Source: Drosophila persimilis | Lineage: Eukaryota; Arthropoda; Insecta; Diptera; Drosophilidae | Direction of reading: 5' to 3' | Length of the DNA stretch: 64,000 nt | Assembly (NCBI RefSeq): GCF_003286085.1 | Contig: NW_020825317.1 | Location: forward strand, 4,092,001-4,156,000 | In this document: piece after piece, positions 46,234 through 58,500 of the stretch | Layout: every line of letters begins with the position of its first letter | Position numbering within the stretch: the first letter of the stretch is position 1 | Position numbers and translations under genes: made by a program | Notes under the pieces: model-generated | Databases searched by the model: none | Seen by the model: only the letters and a program-made list of their open reading frames with translations | Told to the model about the DNA's origin: nothing

Positions 46234-47045
46234 ATCTGCAATATTGTGGATGCAACAGATTTTCGTCCTTTGTGGGGGCGGAAGGGGGTGGGGCGAGATT
46301 CTGAGATAAATGTTTTATAGTGAGATATAACAGGAGTGCGGATACCAAATTTGGTTACTCTAGCCTTAATAATCTCTGAGATTTGTGGTTGCACCAGATT
46401 TTCGTCCTTTGCGGGGGCGGAAGCGGGTGCGGCGAAATTTTGACACAAAACGGTCAAGGTCCGATATCACAGGAGTGTGGATACCAAATTTGGTTGCTCT
46501 AGCTCTTATGGGTTCTGAGATCCTTGAACTCATATTTTGCAATTGGCAAAACCGACCATGAAACCTGTGTGTTAGAGTGAGACAGAGCGAGAAAGAGTGA
46601 AATTGTTTTCGTGATTCTGGCTATAATAATTATACGATCTGCTTCAGATTTGGCACTCTGTAAGATATAGTCATCTTCTACGGTTCTGCGTTTTTAGTTT
46701 TCTCGTATCGTCGAAATTGTGGATGCCACAGATTTTCGCCCTTTGTGGGGGCAGAAGTGGCCGGGGCAAAGTTTTGAAATATTTTTGTAGCAGTGACATA
46801 TCACAGAAGTTTTGATCCAAAACATCGTTGCTCTAGCTCTTATAGTCTTTGAGCATTAGGCGCTGAAGGGGACGGACAGACGGACGGACGGACAGACAGA
46901 CATGGCTCAATCGACTCGGCTATTGATGCTGATCAAGAATATATATACTTTATGGGGTCGGAAACGATTCCTTCTGGACGTTACACACATCCACTTTTAC
47001 CACAAATCTAATATGCCCCAATACTCATTTTGAGTATCGGGTATA
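46234..47045 (-). mobile_element. DINE-1/INE-1 copy lacking its 3' end
   Basis: Very similar to the 48881 copy in reverse orientation: ATTTTCGTCCTTTGTGGGGG blocks, the GGACGGACAGACGGACGG run, and the terminus GAGTATCGGGTATA at 47045. The side equivalent to the 3' hairpin is absent (homology starts near 46234). Confidence 0.85.
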
Positions 47046-48689
47046 AAAAAAAACAAAAATACACCAAAAAGAAATAATCATAATAAAATGAAGAGAGCAA
47101 AAATGTGTGGTAGTAAGTTCAATAAATATACATATACATATGTATATATATACATATATGTATTTTTTATTTTCATTTTTTATGATTAGTATTTTTCAGC
47201 CATTAAATAAACAAATAGAATAATACTAGGTATTTTTGCGGGGATCCCGAAACAGTTTCGTCAATGTCGACCAAGACCAAGGTGCTCTAGTATTCTTTCT
47301 GCAAACAAAGCGCCGGACAGTGTCGATTTAGACGAAAAGATGTAGCAAAAGTCGAAGATTTCTTTTGCGCTTTGGATACAATCAATACACGCATCTAATA
47401 GAGAATTTTCCAGAGCTTTTAAAAATCAATTTTCAAAGTAATCGGAAATTAAAATTGAAAATTGTTTCAGTGCACAACACTTTTTTAAACTTTAATTCAA
47501 ATACTACATCTTTCAGGTGGAAAAAAAGTAAACTATGTAACGTATGATTCTGTTTTTGGTATCATTTTATAGCTGCATGAATTCTTAGGAAAGCTATCAC
47601 AGCTCTAAAATCCTATACAAAATCATATTTTGACCGTTTTTCGTGCGAGGTTGTGACAGGTATATCGGTATAGAAGCCAAGCGGCTACGAAGCGCGGAAA
47701 GGGCTTTTAGACTTAGGTAATAAGTTGGTTGTGAATGAGTATGCAGGCTAGTATACCTACCAATTGGAGGGATGTCAGAGGAAGCCCAGGAAACGAGAAA
47801 CAAAGATTACAAAAAATACAGGAATATGAATATGTGCAAGACATCACGAATTAAGTAAAACCAAGACCTTTTCAATATGTTGGCAGCCTCTTTAGATTCA
47901 TATATTTCATCCATTAGATACATATGTGGGATCACAAATTAAATCGCCGCAGTTATTCTTCAGAAATGATAAGTTTATTAGATATTCCTCCCACTAAACA
48001 GAAGGGTGAGGATTATTTTACAGAAACAAAAATTCAAACAACTTTCAGATTAAGCAATTTTTTTTTATTTGATATAATTAGGTTAATTTGAAAATGTAAT
48101 AAAAAATAATATTTTATAGTAAAAAACATCATTAAAAGTACCTTATCGATAAGCAAAAATAAAAATTTAGCATTTTACATAGGACCGGCAACAAAGTTAA
48201 ACTTTAACCCATTATTGTGAAGCTTTTAGGCATAACACAATGTACTTAAGCAGATTTTATTCTGAACCTTTTTTTCTTTCAAATGCAGTTTGTTTCATAA
48301 AGATATTTTTATTTGTTCAGATGTTATTAATTTAGCAAGCTGAAACGGCAGATTGTCCCATTGTGCGCCGCACCAAAGCGGGGTATATTGGAAAATCTTC
48401 TGGAGATTGTTCGGGATATGCTTGAAGTCCAGACTGAGCAGCAGAATTTACAGGAGCAGCACCAGGAATCCAGCAAACCAAGCGGGAGAGACTCAAGCAA
48501 GTTGCGAGTAGCCAAGGCCAAACCTGCTTCTAAACAGAACTGCAATTTCAAAGCGAGTTCAAGAGTAAAGTGTATTTTACACATATGGATTGTTTTATTA
48601 TAGCCAATAAAAAGACAATTTACTAATTTTAAATTGTTGAAGTTTCAAAATTCAGATCAAAACTTTGTTATTTTATGCTCATCAGCTGG
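47046..48689. other. AT-rich insertion between retroelement fragments, with one exon-like ORF
   Basis: Mostly AT-rich with (TATACA)n at 47135-47160. At about 48333-48565 the plus strand holds an exon-like frame: an acceptor AATTTAG, then a basic start (SKLKRQIVPL), a Glu/Gln-rich helix (LENLLEIVRDMLEVQTEQQN) and a Lys/Ser-rich end. There is no ATG in frame before the helix. It may be a captured gene fragment. Confidence that it is functional is low. Confidence 0.3.
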
Positions 48690-48870
48690 TTTTTGTCGGA
48701 TGGTGCCAGTGCGAGAATCTCGTTTCCTCGGGATATGCTCTGAGTGCAGAGCCCTTTAGCTGCATTCCTTATAACTTTGGTCATTATGGTACCTTTTTTG
48801 TAAATACTTAAGATGTTTTGTGATGCCGTAAGTGGCGAGAGTAGGTGACAAAATTGATCACAGTTTATTT
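48690..48870 (-). mobile_element. Non-LTR retrotransposon ORF2 fragment, endonuclease-RT linker
   Basis: Minus-strand translation gives a helix-like segment (MTKVIRNAAKGLCTQSISRG) resembling the linker after the endonuclease domain. It directly abuts the DINE-1 at 48881 and continues the order of the fragment on the other side. Short, so inferred mainly from position. Confidence 0.4.
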
Positions 48871-48880
48871 ATTTATTTTT

Positions 48881-49987
48881 TATACCCGATACTCAAAATG
48901 AGTATTGGGGTATATTAGATTTGTGGTAAAAGTGGATGTGTGTAACGTCCAGAAGGAATCGTTTCCGACCCCATAAAGTATATATATTCTTGATCAGCAT
49001 CAATAGCCGAGTCGATTGAGCCATGTCTGTCTGTCCGTCTGTCCGTCCGTCCGTCTGTCCGTCCCCTTCAGCGCCTAGTGCTCAAAGACTATAAGAGCTA
49101 GAGCAACGATGTTTTGGATCCAGACTTCTGTGATATGTCACTGCTACAAAAATATTTCAAAACTTTGCCCCGCCCACTTCCGCCCCCACAAAGGGCGAAA
49201 ATCTGTGGCATCCACAATTTTGACGATACGAGAAAACTAAAAACGCAGAACCGTAGAAGATGACTATATCTTACAGAGTGCAAAATCTGAAGCAGATCGT
49301 ATAATTATTATAGCCAGAATCACGAAAACAATTTCACTCTTTCTCGCTCTGTCTCCCTCTAACACACAGGTTTCATGGTCGGTTTTGCCAATTGCAAAAT
49401 ATGAGTTCAAGGATCTCAGAACCCATAAGAGCTGGAGCAACCAAATTCGGTATCCACACTCCTGTGATATCGGACCTTGACCGTTTTGTGTCAAAATTTC
49501 GCCACACCCCCTTCCGCCCCCGCAAAGGACGAAAATCTGGGGCAACCACAAATTTCAGAGACTATTAAGGCTAGAGTAACCAAATTTGGTATCCACACTT
49601 CTGTTAGATCTCACTATAAAACGTATATCTCAGAATTTCGCCCCACCCCCTTCCGCCCCCACAAGGGATGAGAATCTGTTGCATCCACAATATTGAAGAT
49701 TCGAGAAAACTAAAGACGCAGAATCATAGAGAATGACCATATCTATCAGATTGCTGAGTCTGGATCAGATCAGATAATTTTTATAGCCAACAGGAACAAA
49801 TCAATTTGCAGTGGCCACGCAGCGCCCGACGTCACGCACAGACTGATTTTCTGTCTCTCTCGCACGCACTCTTTGTCGTTTCGTTTAATGTTAGCGCCGT
49901 CTGCTGGAGGAGAGCCATACTGACTTAGTATCGGGTATAACTGTAGAGTTGCGGTGTACGCAGCAACTCACAACGTTCCCTCTCGTT
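48881..49987 (+). mobile_element. Full-length DINE-1/INE-1 (Helentron-type) element
   Basis: Starts TATACCCGATACTCAAAATG, with an immediate GATACTC/GAGTATT hairpin. It contains the GTCTGTCCGTCTGTCCGTCC repeat, three repeated CTTCCGCCCC..AAAGGACGAAAATCTG blocks, an inner GAGTATC-like motif, and ends with a GAGTTGC...GCAACTC stem at about 49946-49969 followed by ACAACGTTCCCTCTCGTT. The terminal stem and lack of TIRs fit non-autonomous Helitron/Helentron elements. It has no coding capacity. Confidence 0.9.
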
Positions 49988-49989
49988 CT

Positions 49990-51130
49990 AGCTCAATATG
50001 CGTGACGAAGAGGGGGATCGGAAAGTGATTGCCAACGTAAAGTGAGTTTGCGATTGACCAATTGCATCTATCAATAATCTGGGGGGATATTATTGTCAGA
50101 TCAACGTGCGTAAACGAATTGTGTGTGAAAAAGACGGTGAGGATGCCTCAGAGAGAAAGCTTTCAATTATTTGTCCGCGAAAGTGGAAGTGGTCTCCAGG
50201 AGTTTAAGTCTCCGGAGAGGATAAGAGGCTGATGACTAGGAGATATAAGCCGATTGCGATCTTTGGGTTTGATTATAAACGCAATGCCTTTCAGAGATTG
50301 TTGCGGCATAGGGCCAATCCCTAGCTCAGCTGTTGTTATATTGTCATGGCTATTAAAGTATCCATTCTAAGATCTTGGGTTTATTATATTCTTGGAGTTG
50401 TGCGGTAAATGTGTCTTTTCAATACGTATAACATCTGGGCTTACTGTGTTCATGAGTGTTATTAACTCGTGATAGTTATTTATGTAGTAGTTCATGTTGC
50501 ATCGCACTTTTTAATAGCCATAGAAAATAAATATCCCATATTTGTTTTGGAACGTATTCCCTGACTTTGACTGTGTTCCAGCAGTTGTTCATATTGCTTG
50601 GGAGAGTGTAAATTAAAAGTGACTAAGATTACGCCAGTTGGAGTGGAGTTGATTCGCCTTCGATTCTCTTGTTCAATTTGTACATTGAGAAAACTTGTTG
50701 GCTCTTCAGTTCGATTACTATTTCGTTTATGAAGCAGGTTTATAAAGCTTGTAGGTTATATCGCACAATCCGTAAGCTTCTCGGTTCTTAAGAATTTTTC
50801 GGCGATTTCATTAATCCTAACGAGTAAGAGCAGGGTGAAGCCACGAAGTGTGGATATAGAGATATTTTCTTTGCTTATAAACTTTATAGATTCTTTTTCT
50901 ACTAGCCAACGCCAACTTGAAAGTTTTTCACCAACCATGGCCCCTGGGCCTCAACATTTTGATACTTTTTTGTATCTCAATTGTGGGGGCTCCTCTCTTG
51001 TGGAAGTTCCGGGTGGTCCTGAGCAGGATAATTATAGAAGAAATGATGAAAGCAAGTGTTGAGCGCGGAGACTCCCGGGTGGAGCCCCAAAGAAAGTTCT
51101 TCAAAACATCATATGAGGTGTTTTAAATTA
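49990..51130 (-). mobile_element. Non-LTR retrotransposon fragment with apurinic-like endonuclease domain
   Basis: The minus strand, read with frameshifts, shows the endonuclease order: a NNYHELITLMNTVSPDVI start near 50490-50440, KTHLPHNS near 50430, GIAFIIKPK near 50280, LILSGDLNSW (the GDFNAHxxxW motif) near 50215 and THVDLTIISPQI..NHFPI near 50100-50020. 50500-51130 may be the end of ORF1. It looks closest to I/jockey-type elements. Several stops show it is inactive. Confidence 0.7.
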
Positions 51131-54100
51131 GATTGGTTTGTGGGTGTATTACGAAGATGGGAGCATACACTCTAGATAAACGATATGCCTTTTTCTCAAA
51201 CGCTTTCATCCGGAAATGCCTTAAAATGGATGAAATACACATAAAATATGTATATATCTAACATTCAGTGTTCGGGGTTCGTAAGTGCAGAATCAGATAC
51301 AGTTGCAGATACAGATACAGATATGCATAGCCATGATATCAGTTTGTCCTCTCTCTTTCTGCCTCTGTCTGCCTCCATCTGTGAACGCTGTTTGCTTTTG
51401 GCCACAAACAATAGTGTGGGATGCCTGGCATGGGCATCAATTTGCAGCGTTGGCATTGCTTGATTATGAAATGAATTATTTGCATTGAAGTGCACACAGC
51501 AATGTACACACAGCAATGAAGGCACAGGTACAGTGAAGACAGTCTAGGCAGACACTGAACGGGTTTTACTGCTAGACCAAACGCTCGTAGGGGACCATCG
51601 TGTGCTGGTTCCATCGTGTATGCCCCCATTGAGAGTGAGCCCTGTTTCCTGCGTAACTTTAATATCATCAGCGACAGCATCGTCATCAGAATGGGAGCTC
51701 TGCTAATTATCATTAGCTAAACGCATCACGCGTGTACGCACAGTCAGAGGCACAGGCACAGTCAGAGCCTCCATAGCGGAAACGGAAACGTTGAAAAAGC
51801 AATTGGCAAATGGCCTCCTGCTCCGGCTTCTGCTCCTCACCACTGCTCCACCTCCCTGTACTGCTTCGTGCAATTTATTGGCAGCTGCAATTAGCTGGGC
51901 GCCAACATCCGTTGGAGCTTGCCAATTGTTTGCGGGTTTCCCGTGACCCCTTTACCCATTATATCGACCCCCCTCTGGGAAGGCTTTGCACCCTTTCCTG
52001 GCCTGGTTTTGAAGAGCACATCCACAAGTGTCTCAAACGCTGAAACCGAACGTAACCCATGTCCAAATATTAAGTATGCTACTGATTATCGTTACTCGTA
52101 GTGATAGAATCTACACATTGCATAGATAGCTTGGAGGCAAGAGTACACATGTGTCCTGGCAAAGTTGTATATGTTTATATCCTTCCTTAATTTATATCCT
52201 TCTTGATCTGTTCTCTTCCTCTGTTTGTGTACCTTTACCGCTCTGTCCCAAGTCTCAACGTCTGAGAAATGAGCAAGAAATTGCTCTTTGTAGCTAATTG
52301 CAAGGGAACTTTAATGCACTGCAGCCATTAGCCACACGCCCTCTTTGCACCAGCCCCCTCTTTACCCTCTCTGAGTGATCCTTTTCCAGCCACGCCCACC
52401 AGAATGGCTCCACAATTAATTGGTTTCATTTTTTTGGGAATCCTTTCCTGCGCTTCATTTCAATTTGCGCAGAGAGTTCTGTGCTCCTTCTCCCGTCTCC
52501 TGCACTCTGGCTCCTCTTTTGGGTGCAATTTTTGGGGGCGGTTTAGGGGGAGTTGTTTATTGCACTTGCAACATCCGCTCTGCAAACGAAGATAAATTGT
52601 TACTTTTCAAGTTGTGCTTCTTCGGGTTTCTGTTGCTATTTTTTCGTTTTACCGTTTTTCAGTTACAGTTTTTGGGTTTTGCTGCCAGCAGCTGTTGCTG
52701 CCCCCCACTGGCCTCACTGGGGTAGATGGGGTCTTCCCTTGGATATGCTTCTACTTTATGAACGGCAGAAATATCCAGAAGCTAAGCATTAATCCGTTGA
52801 TTATTCTACCCCCTTCTACCATTATTCCTATTCCGATAGATGGATGCAAGTTGTGGTTGATGCGGCCTGGTAACAGGGAGAAAGGTTCCAATCCCGGCTT
52901 CCATTTTGAGATGGAGCAGGCGGCACATGGGTGCCGCACTTCGGCCCCGAAACAACTGATTAAACTCGATCCCTGGAGCGGGGTACATAAAATTAACATG
53001 ATTTGCCGATTAGCCGACCGCATCGATAAGGCCGGCTTATCGGTGGCATCGAGTGGGCCATTACGATTACGATTACGTGGTGCGTATCGAGAGCACGCAC
53101 TTCCGCGTGTGCATCAGGCTTGAGTCCAGTTAAATGAAACAAGTGTGATGGATTAATGCATTCCACATACGAGCATGTGCTCATATCTGTGTATTACAAT
53201 GTGTCGATAAGGCTAACCGATAGGAAGCCGATAACATGCAGCTGTGCTTTGTTGATGCTGTGATGCAACTACTAATCTTTCTTTTTCAGTTGCCGACGTA
53301 CTGAATGGATCTTAAATTAAGTAGTAGTATATGGAGTGGTGTTAGAAGTGACAGTAGAAATAATAGGTGCAGCAGTATAAGTGGCAATATAAATATAAGT
53401 AGCAAGACAAGAGGTTGAGGCAAGAGCAGTAGTGGTAAAATTATAAGTAAAACATCAGTTTGAGTACCAATAGAAGTATCGCACTCTTCGTATTTCGTAG
53501 CAGTTTCAGTAGAAGTGCCAGAAGTATGCCGGGAGTATAAGTTTCAATAAAAGTACATGAAGAGGAATTGGTAACATTATCATTATAAGTAGTATAATTA
53601 AGGGCTTAGCACTTCGTGTAGTTAGACGTATTAAAAAGCAATAGCTGTTGCAATGACATAGCTGTTCTGCTGTTTAATGGCCAGACAAAGGTCCATACAA
53701 TTCTCGCGCAATAATATTTTCTAAATTTATTGAACCTAATTTAGCCAATTTACATATAATTTCATTGACTTTGAAGCAAAAACCTATTCAAATGTGCCAA
53801 AGTCCATTTTTTTGCTCTTTTTTTTGTCTTTGATTTAATTCTGGGTAAAAGTTCTTCCACAAACTACAAAGCACGGAGAAGGATATATTGTTTATATTTG
53901 CCGTATCATATTTTGGTGTATACATATTTAAAAAACCTCACGTTCGATTATTGCTGAAAATAGGTCTGCTTAATCACTTTGCAAATAGGGCAACAAATTT
54001 CTAAAAATTTTAATTTATCATTCTTTTTATGAACAATGTATATATATAAATTTCTTTGTCCCTCAATTACTTCAGGGGCATAAAAAATTAGCAACGCCTT

Positions 54101-54455
54101 GCTTCAAACGTTTAAACTTTTTTTGAGATTTTTTCTCAAAAATGTTTTACTTTTTAAGTGTTTATACATTTCCCTATCCACTTCTCTCTCTTGTTCGGTC
54201 TGTTGTTGGGTTGCTGTTGTCGGAGGCCGTATACGGACGCTCTCGGACATTTGTGTGTTGTTTACTCGCCCGATTAGTGGCAGCAGACTGGGACTGGGGC
54301 TCTATCTGGCGATAGTGCTGCCTTAATCTCAGACATTGACCGCAGCCACCCCACCCCCTGTGGGTGCCCCCTTCCCCTGGCCACCCCCGTCACTGATAAG
54401 ATAATGCCCGTTTGGGTCGGAATCGGGGCTGCGGGGCTGTTCGTCGGGATCAGTC
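51131..54455. other. Intergenic upstream of the 27-kDa-like gene, with GATA sites
   Basis: No gene seen. (CAGATA)n lies near 51294-51322. GATA-type sites cluster at 53025-53041, 53206-53234 and 54395-54404. 53300-53600 is a cryptic (AGTANN)n-like tract. 53.6-54.15 kb is very AT-rich. Confidence 0.5.
53025..53234. promoter_or_regulatory. GATA-factor site cluster
   Basis: GATAAG at 53025-53030 and its inverse CTTATC at 53036-53041 flank a 5-bp spacer. GATAAG 53206-53211, CGATAG 53219-53224 and CGATAA 53229-53234 follow. Another GATAAGATAA lies at 54395-54404, 52 bp before the ATG at 54456. GATA factors drive fat-body and gut genes in flies, which would suit the downstream gene. Confidence 0.35.
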
Positions 54456-55427
54456 ATGGAGAGAACGCCGAGCGCATCGCACTTGCTGCTGCTGGCCGTC
54501 GTCGCATGGGGTTGCTGCCTGGCTCTGGGATCGGGACAGCTGCCAGAAGTGGATCCGGCGACTGTCAAGGATCTGGAGGAGCTGGGCGCCCACTACCTGC
54601 CCGCGGGCTACTCGAAGGCGAATGTGTCGCTGGCGGACTTGCAGCGCCTGCTGCGCGCCAAATGCGAGAAGGCCAACCAGGCGCTCCCCGCCGGCTCCGT
54701 GAACGCCACGGCTCTGGGAACGGCCATCGAGCAGGCGGCCGGACAGCTGATGGGCTGCATTGGAGGACTGGCCAATGTCACCGAGATCCTGGACGAGATA
54801 GAGAAGGCCAGCCCCAAGGGAGACCTGGACGTGGTCTTCGAGAAGTACTGTCTGCGCCTGCCGCAGGCGAAGACCTGCCTGCGGGAGTTCAATGCCGTGC
54901 TGCAGCCGTGTCTCACCCGCGAAGAGCGCTCCCATAATGCCCTTATGCAGCGCATCATGGACAAGCTGCTGGAGTTCGTCTGCTACAAGAACGGCGACCA
55001 GATCGCCCTCTTCATCGCCGAACAGGGTCCGGAGTGCCTGCAGGCGAGCCGCGACCACATCGCCACCTGCCTCAACACCACATTCGCCGGCTACCTGCCC
55101 CAGGTGGGACAGCTCTCGTCCTCCAACATTGCCGACCTGCTGCCAGAGCTCGTCCTGGGTCCCCGCCAGTGCGTCGACCTCTACGACTTCGAAACCTGCA
55201 CCGTCCGCCACCTGGAGCGCTGCGAAACCATCACGCCCAGCAACATTGTGGAGTCCATGTTCCGCTACGTCCGCAAGGAGTCCAACTGCCAGCCGGCCAT
55301 CGAGCGGGTACTCCAGGAGCGGCAGCGGGCCCAGGCCCTTACGGCCCCAGACCCAGCCGCCGGGGGAGCCGCCTCGCTGGTGGCCTGGAGCCTCCTCCTT
55401 CTCCTACCGTTGGCGGCCGTCCTATAA
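54456..55427 (+). CDS. Secreted 27-kDa hemolymph glycoprotein-like protein (DUF1397 type) with GPI-like tail
   Basis: A single-exon 323-aa frame from ATG 54456 to TAA 55425-55427, with strong C/G third-position bias. Residues 1 to about 31 are a signal peptide (HLLLLAVVAWGCCLALG). The body is helical, with conserved paired cysteines (CEKANQ, MGCIGG, EKYCLRLPQAKTCLREF, QPCL, EFVCYKNGD, GPECL, DHIATCLN, RQCVDLYDFETC, RCE) and four NxS/T sequons. This matches the insect 27-kDa hemolymph glycoprotein family (DUF1397), whose function is poorly known. The end SLVAWSLLLLLPLAAVL after a small-residue Ala/Gly stretch looks like a GPI-anchor signal, unusual for a soluble hemolymph protein. AATAAA is at 55544-55549. 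No introns. I cannot assign an ortholog. Confidence 0.9.
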   Translation: MERTPSASHLLLLAVVAWGCCLALGSGQLPEVDPATVKDLEELGAHYLPAGYSKANVSLADLQRLLRAKCEKANQALPAGSVNATALGTAIEQAAGQLMGCIGGLANVTEILDEIEKASPKGDLDVVFEKYCLRLPQAKTCLREFNAVLQPCLTREERSHNALMQRIMDKLLEFVCYKNGDQIALFIAEQGPECLQASRDHIATCLNTTFAGYLPQVGQLSSSNIADLLPELVLGPRQCVDLYDFETCTVRHLERCETITPSNIVESMFRYVRKESNCQPAIERVLQERQRAQALTAPDPAAGGAASLVAWSLLLLLPLAAVL

Positions 55428-55549
55428 AAGGGCGGGCTCTACGTCCCACCCACCGATTCTCCATTCTGCGTGTGTGCCTGCTTTCCTTTATCCTTTCTCT
55501 CTCGTTGTTTTTTTTTGTTTTTTGATATTTTATAATTATGTTTAATAAA

Positions 55550-58500
55550 CTTTCCAAAGTCGAGCGTAAGCCGCTTAACGGATTTCCTTGTTAACTCCGG
55601 CTGCGGGTCCGTGTCGGTGTCCGGGATCCAGGAAAGTGTTGAGCTGCATAAACACAAGCCTGAAATATGAGATGGGGACGAGTGCGACCAGTGGGAGGTA
55701 GGGTTGGGGCTGGGGCTGGGGGTCACTGAGCCGCTCGGACCATATTGCAGGCCGCTTATCGGTCAGCAACAGAAGTAGAAGCTAAAGCAAAAGCAGAGCA
55801 GCGGGTCAGTCGTCTCCGGCTGGCTCTTATCGCCAGCAGTGAAACAATGGGGGGAAAATGGAGGAAAACCCAGAGAGAGAGAGAGAGAAAGTAGGAAACA
55901 GAATATAAGATAGAGAAAAGCTGGTGCCCTAAGATGAAAGTGAGGTGTGGTCACTGGCCAAATACAGATTTTGTTGCATTGTGGAAGGAACAGGCACAGT
56001 TTCAGTAGAGCTGATCATTGTTTTACCTGAACTGTCGGATGAACGAGAATGGGAACAGTTTGAGCTGAACTGTAGAACGATACGAGTAATCTCAGCACTG
56101 AGAAAATTAAGGAAATCCTCAACGAAATGCATAAGTAATGATAACCCAAAAATTGTTGGCGCACTTTGTGGGAAAAGTAAACAAAAGTTCTAGTCATTCT
56201 CCGGGAATGATAAGCAAATCGGTGGCCATTCCCCATATCCCCAGTCCATTCTCCTACCCCTCCCTCAGCCATTTGCAGTGCGGAGTGCCTCGTCACCCTC
56301 GTAAATCATAAAATGTATGAGATGCCCAGAACCGACGGAAGTGGTTGTATTTACAAATACACTTATCGAATGGGAGGCAAATACGGATTAATGGTGCTAT
56401 CATTCATACAGGAAATAGTGATGCTACATTGCTCCATTGCCGTGGGCTTTAGCTGCGGAAATCTAAAAGCTACTAATAAGTGTACTCACCTTCGCGATCA
56501 TTCAACAGCACTACCATGAGGATGCATTTCATTCGATCTTTGCATGTCCTTGGGACTGAAGATCGCCCTAAAATCATGGGACCCATTGTGAAGGGCATAT
56601 CCGAAAAAATGTCATATAAATCTTAGGGAGAACGGACAGCGAAAAAATGAAACCGCAACTGTCATCATTTCACAGACGAGTGCGGCCCAAGCGGAGAAAT
56701 TCAGAGAGTCCAGAGAGTGGACAACAACAAGGAAGAGAGACCACCTCCAGAGCCCTGTCCTCATTCTCAACCTCATCGTCTCATCCAGATTCGCTTTGTT
56801 GGGGGGCCATTTGACAGCAGACGAAGCGTGAAATGAAATGGATGGAGTCTTAGTTCAGCTTTCGTCCTGCATTAGTCCCTCGTTTTCTGCTGGCGAGTGG
56901 AGCTGAGACTGCGACTGAGGCTGGGACTGGAGACCTGAAGGATTCGAACGGCTTCTTCCAATCAATATAGTTTCATTGGTGGCTCTGTGGCTCCGTGGCT
57001 CAGTGGCCCAGTGGCTCCTTGGCTCCGTTTGGTTAGTTAGCCAGTCAAAGTCTTTGGCTAACAAGTCATAAATGTTACAAACTTAATTAGGACTGCAGTC
57101 GCAGACCCGCCTTCTCCTGCCTGATCCTCCTCCCTTCACTCGCTTCCACTTTATTATTGATGTGAAAAATGCGGAAAATGAATGCGTTTCCGGTACTTTT
57201 CGCGAGTTGGCAGCTAAATTGCAACGGCCATGAATCATTCCAGTCGGACTGAGAGAGTCGTAGTCGTCCTCGACGTCGTCGTCGTCGTCGTCGTCGCCGT
57301 CCGAGTCCAAGTCCAAGTCCAAGTCATAGTTGAGTCCTGCGACTTTTGCAGCTCCCATTCAGCTGCTTGGAGCAGACAAACTTTGTACGTGCCACGCGAG
57401 CAATTGGCAAAGTGCTGCCTGCCCCACCGGACAAAAGGCGTGACTCGGGGCGGCCCGGAGCGGTGCAGGAGAGGGGCTCAAAAGTTGGCTGGCAAATAAT
57501 TGCACGTCATTGGCCAAATTATTGGCCCTCGATGGGGTGCCGGCGATAAGCGAGCCAGAAGGAGGACTGCAAATGCTTTTCGGGGGGTAAAGCCGAACAA
57601 AAGGAGACTGAAATGGCCCGGAAGAGCTCGAACCCTCAATGGGTGCTTTCACGACTTCAGAGATCTTTCAATGAGAGGCTCACAACTTTCCCAAACAGAA
57701 GTAAATGAAGGAACCTCTGCGGCTTCCACGCTTTGAGGACACCTCCAAAGTATCCTTCCAGAGGATCCTAAAACCAGGAATCTTGAGTCCTTAAAGCTTG
57801 CACTTACTCTGGCAGATCTTTGCACTGAACCAAAGAGATAGACCAACACAAGAAAAGTTTCAGGGTTTAAGGAATGCCTACTATTTTTATGCACTTTATT
57901 GGGTGGCAGGGTCCATGAAAAGGCAATGAAAATGGAAATTACGTATTTCCATAGGAGGAGGGAGGAGGCAGCGTGAGGGGTGTACCTGCAGTCTGCCAAA
58001 TTTAATTAAATATTTCAATTTTGTTTCCAGAAAGCTGCCACTGTCATTGCCACAACTATCTCTAATTGTGCACGCATTCTCCACGCTCCATGCTCCATGC
58101 TCCATGCCACTTCGTGCCTCTTTCTCAGCGACGACTCCAGGGGGAGTGGGTGTCTTTGGGTAAGGGGCAGAGGTGCCAGAATGGCAGATGGTGGAGCATG
58201 CCACCTGAGGCGTCTGCGGCTGCTGGAGAGCCACGCTTTAACGCTCATTTGCAAATGTTTGTCTACTTTGGTGCGGTGTGAAAAGCGTGACGAAACGTGT
58301 GGAAGGGTGGGGGGATGGCTTTTCCAGGGGGTGTGGCTGGGGGTAAGTGTGCGTAAGGAAAGGAAAGGTAGGGAACCAATAGCGGTCCACTGGGAAATTG
58401 CAGAGAAATGCAGCATCTGGCAGAAGGACCAGAACATCTGGCTGCAGTTCTGTTAGTCGAGGAGGAGTGAAGAGGCAGGAACAGGAGTAGTTTCAGTTCC

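Noticed and set aside
43599..49671. Short ORFs such as MTVLCQNFA-type peptides recurring at 43.6, 46.2-46.5 and 49.5 kb
   Set aside because: They are frames within repeated DINE-1 sequence, which is non-coding.
52855..52905. tRNA-like B box (GGTTCCAATCC)
   Set aside because: No matching A box, acceptor stem or anticodon arm could be folded around it.
54450..55211. 253-codon minus-strand ORF
   Set aside because: Antisense shadow of the 27-kDa-like CDS; GC-rich codons remove stops.
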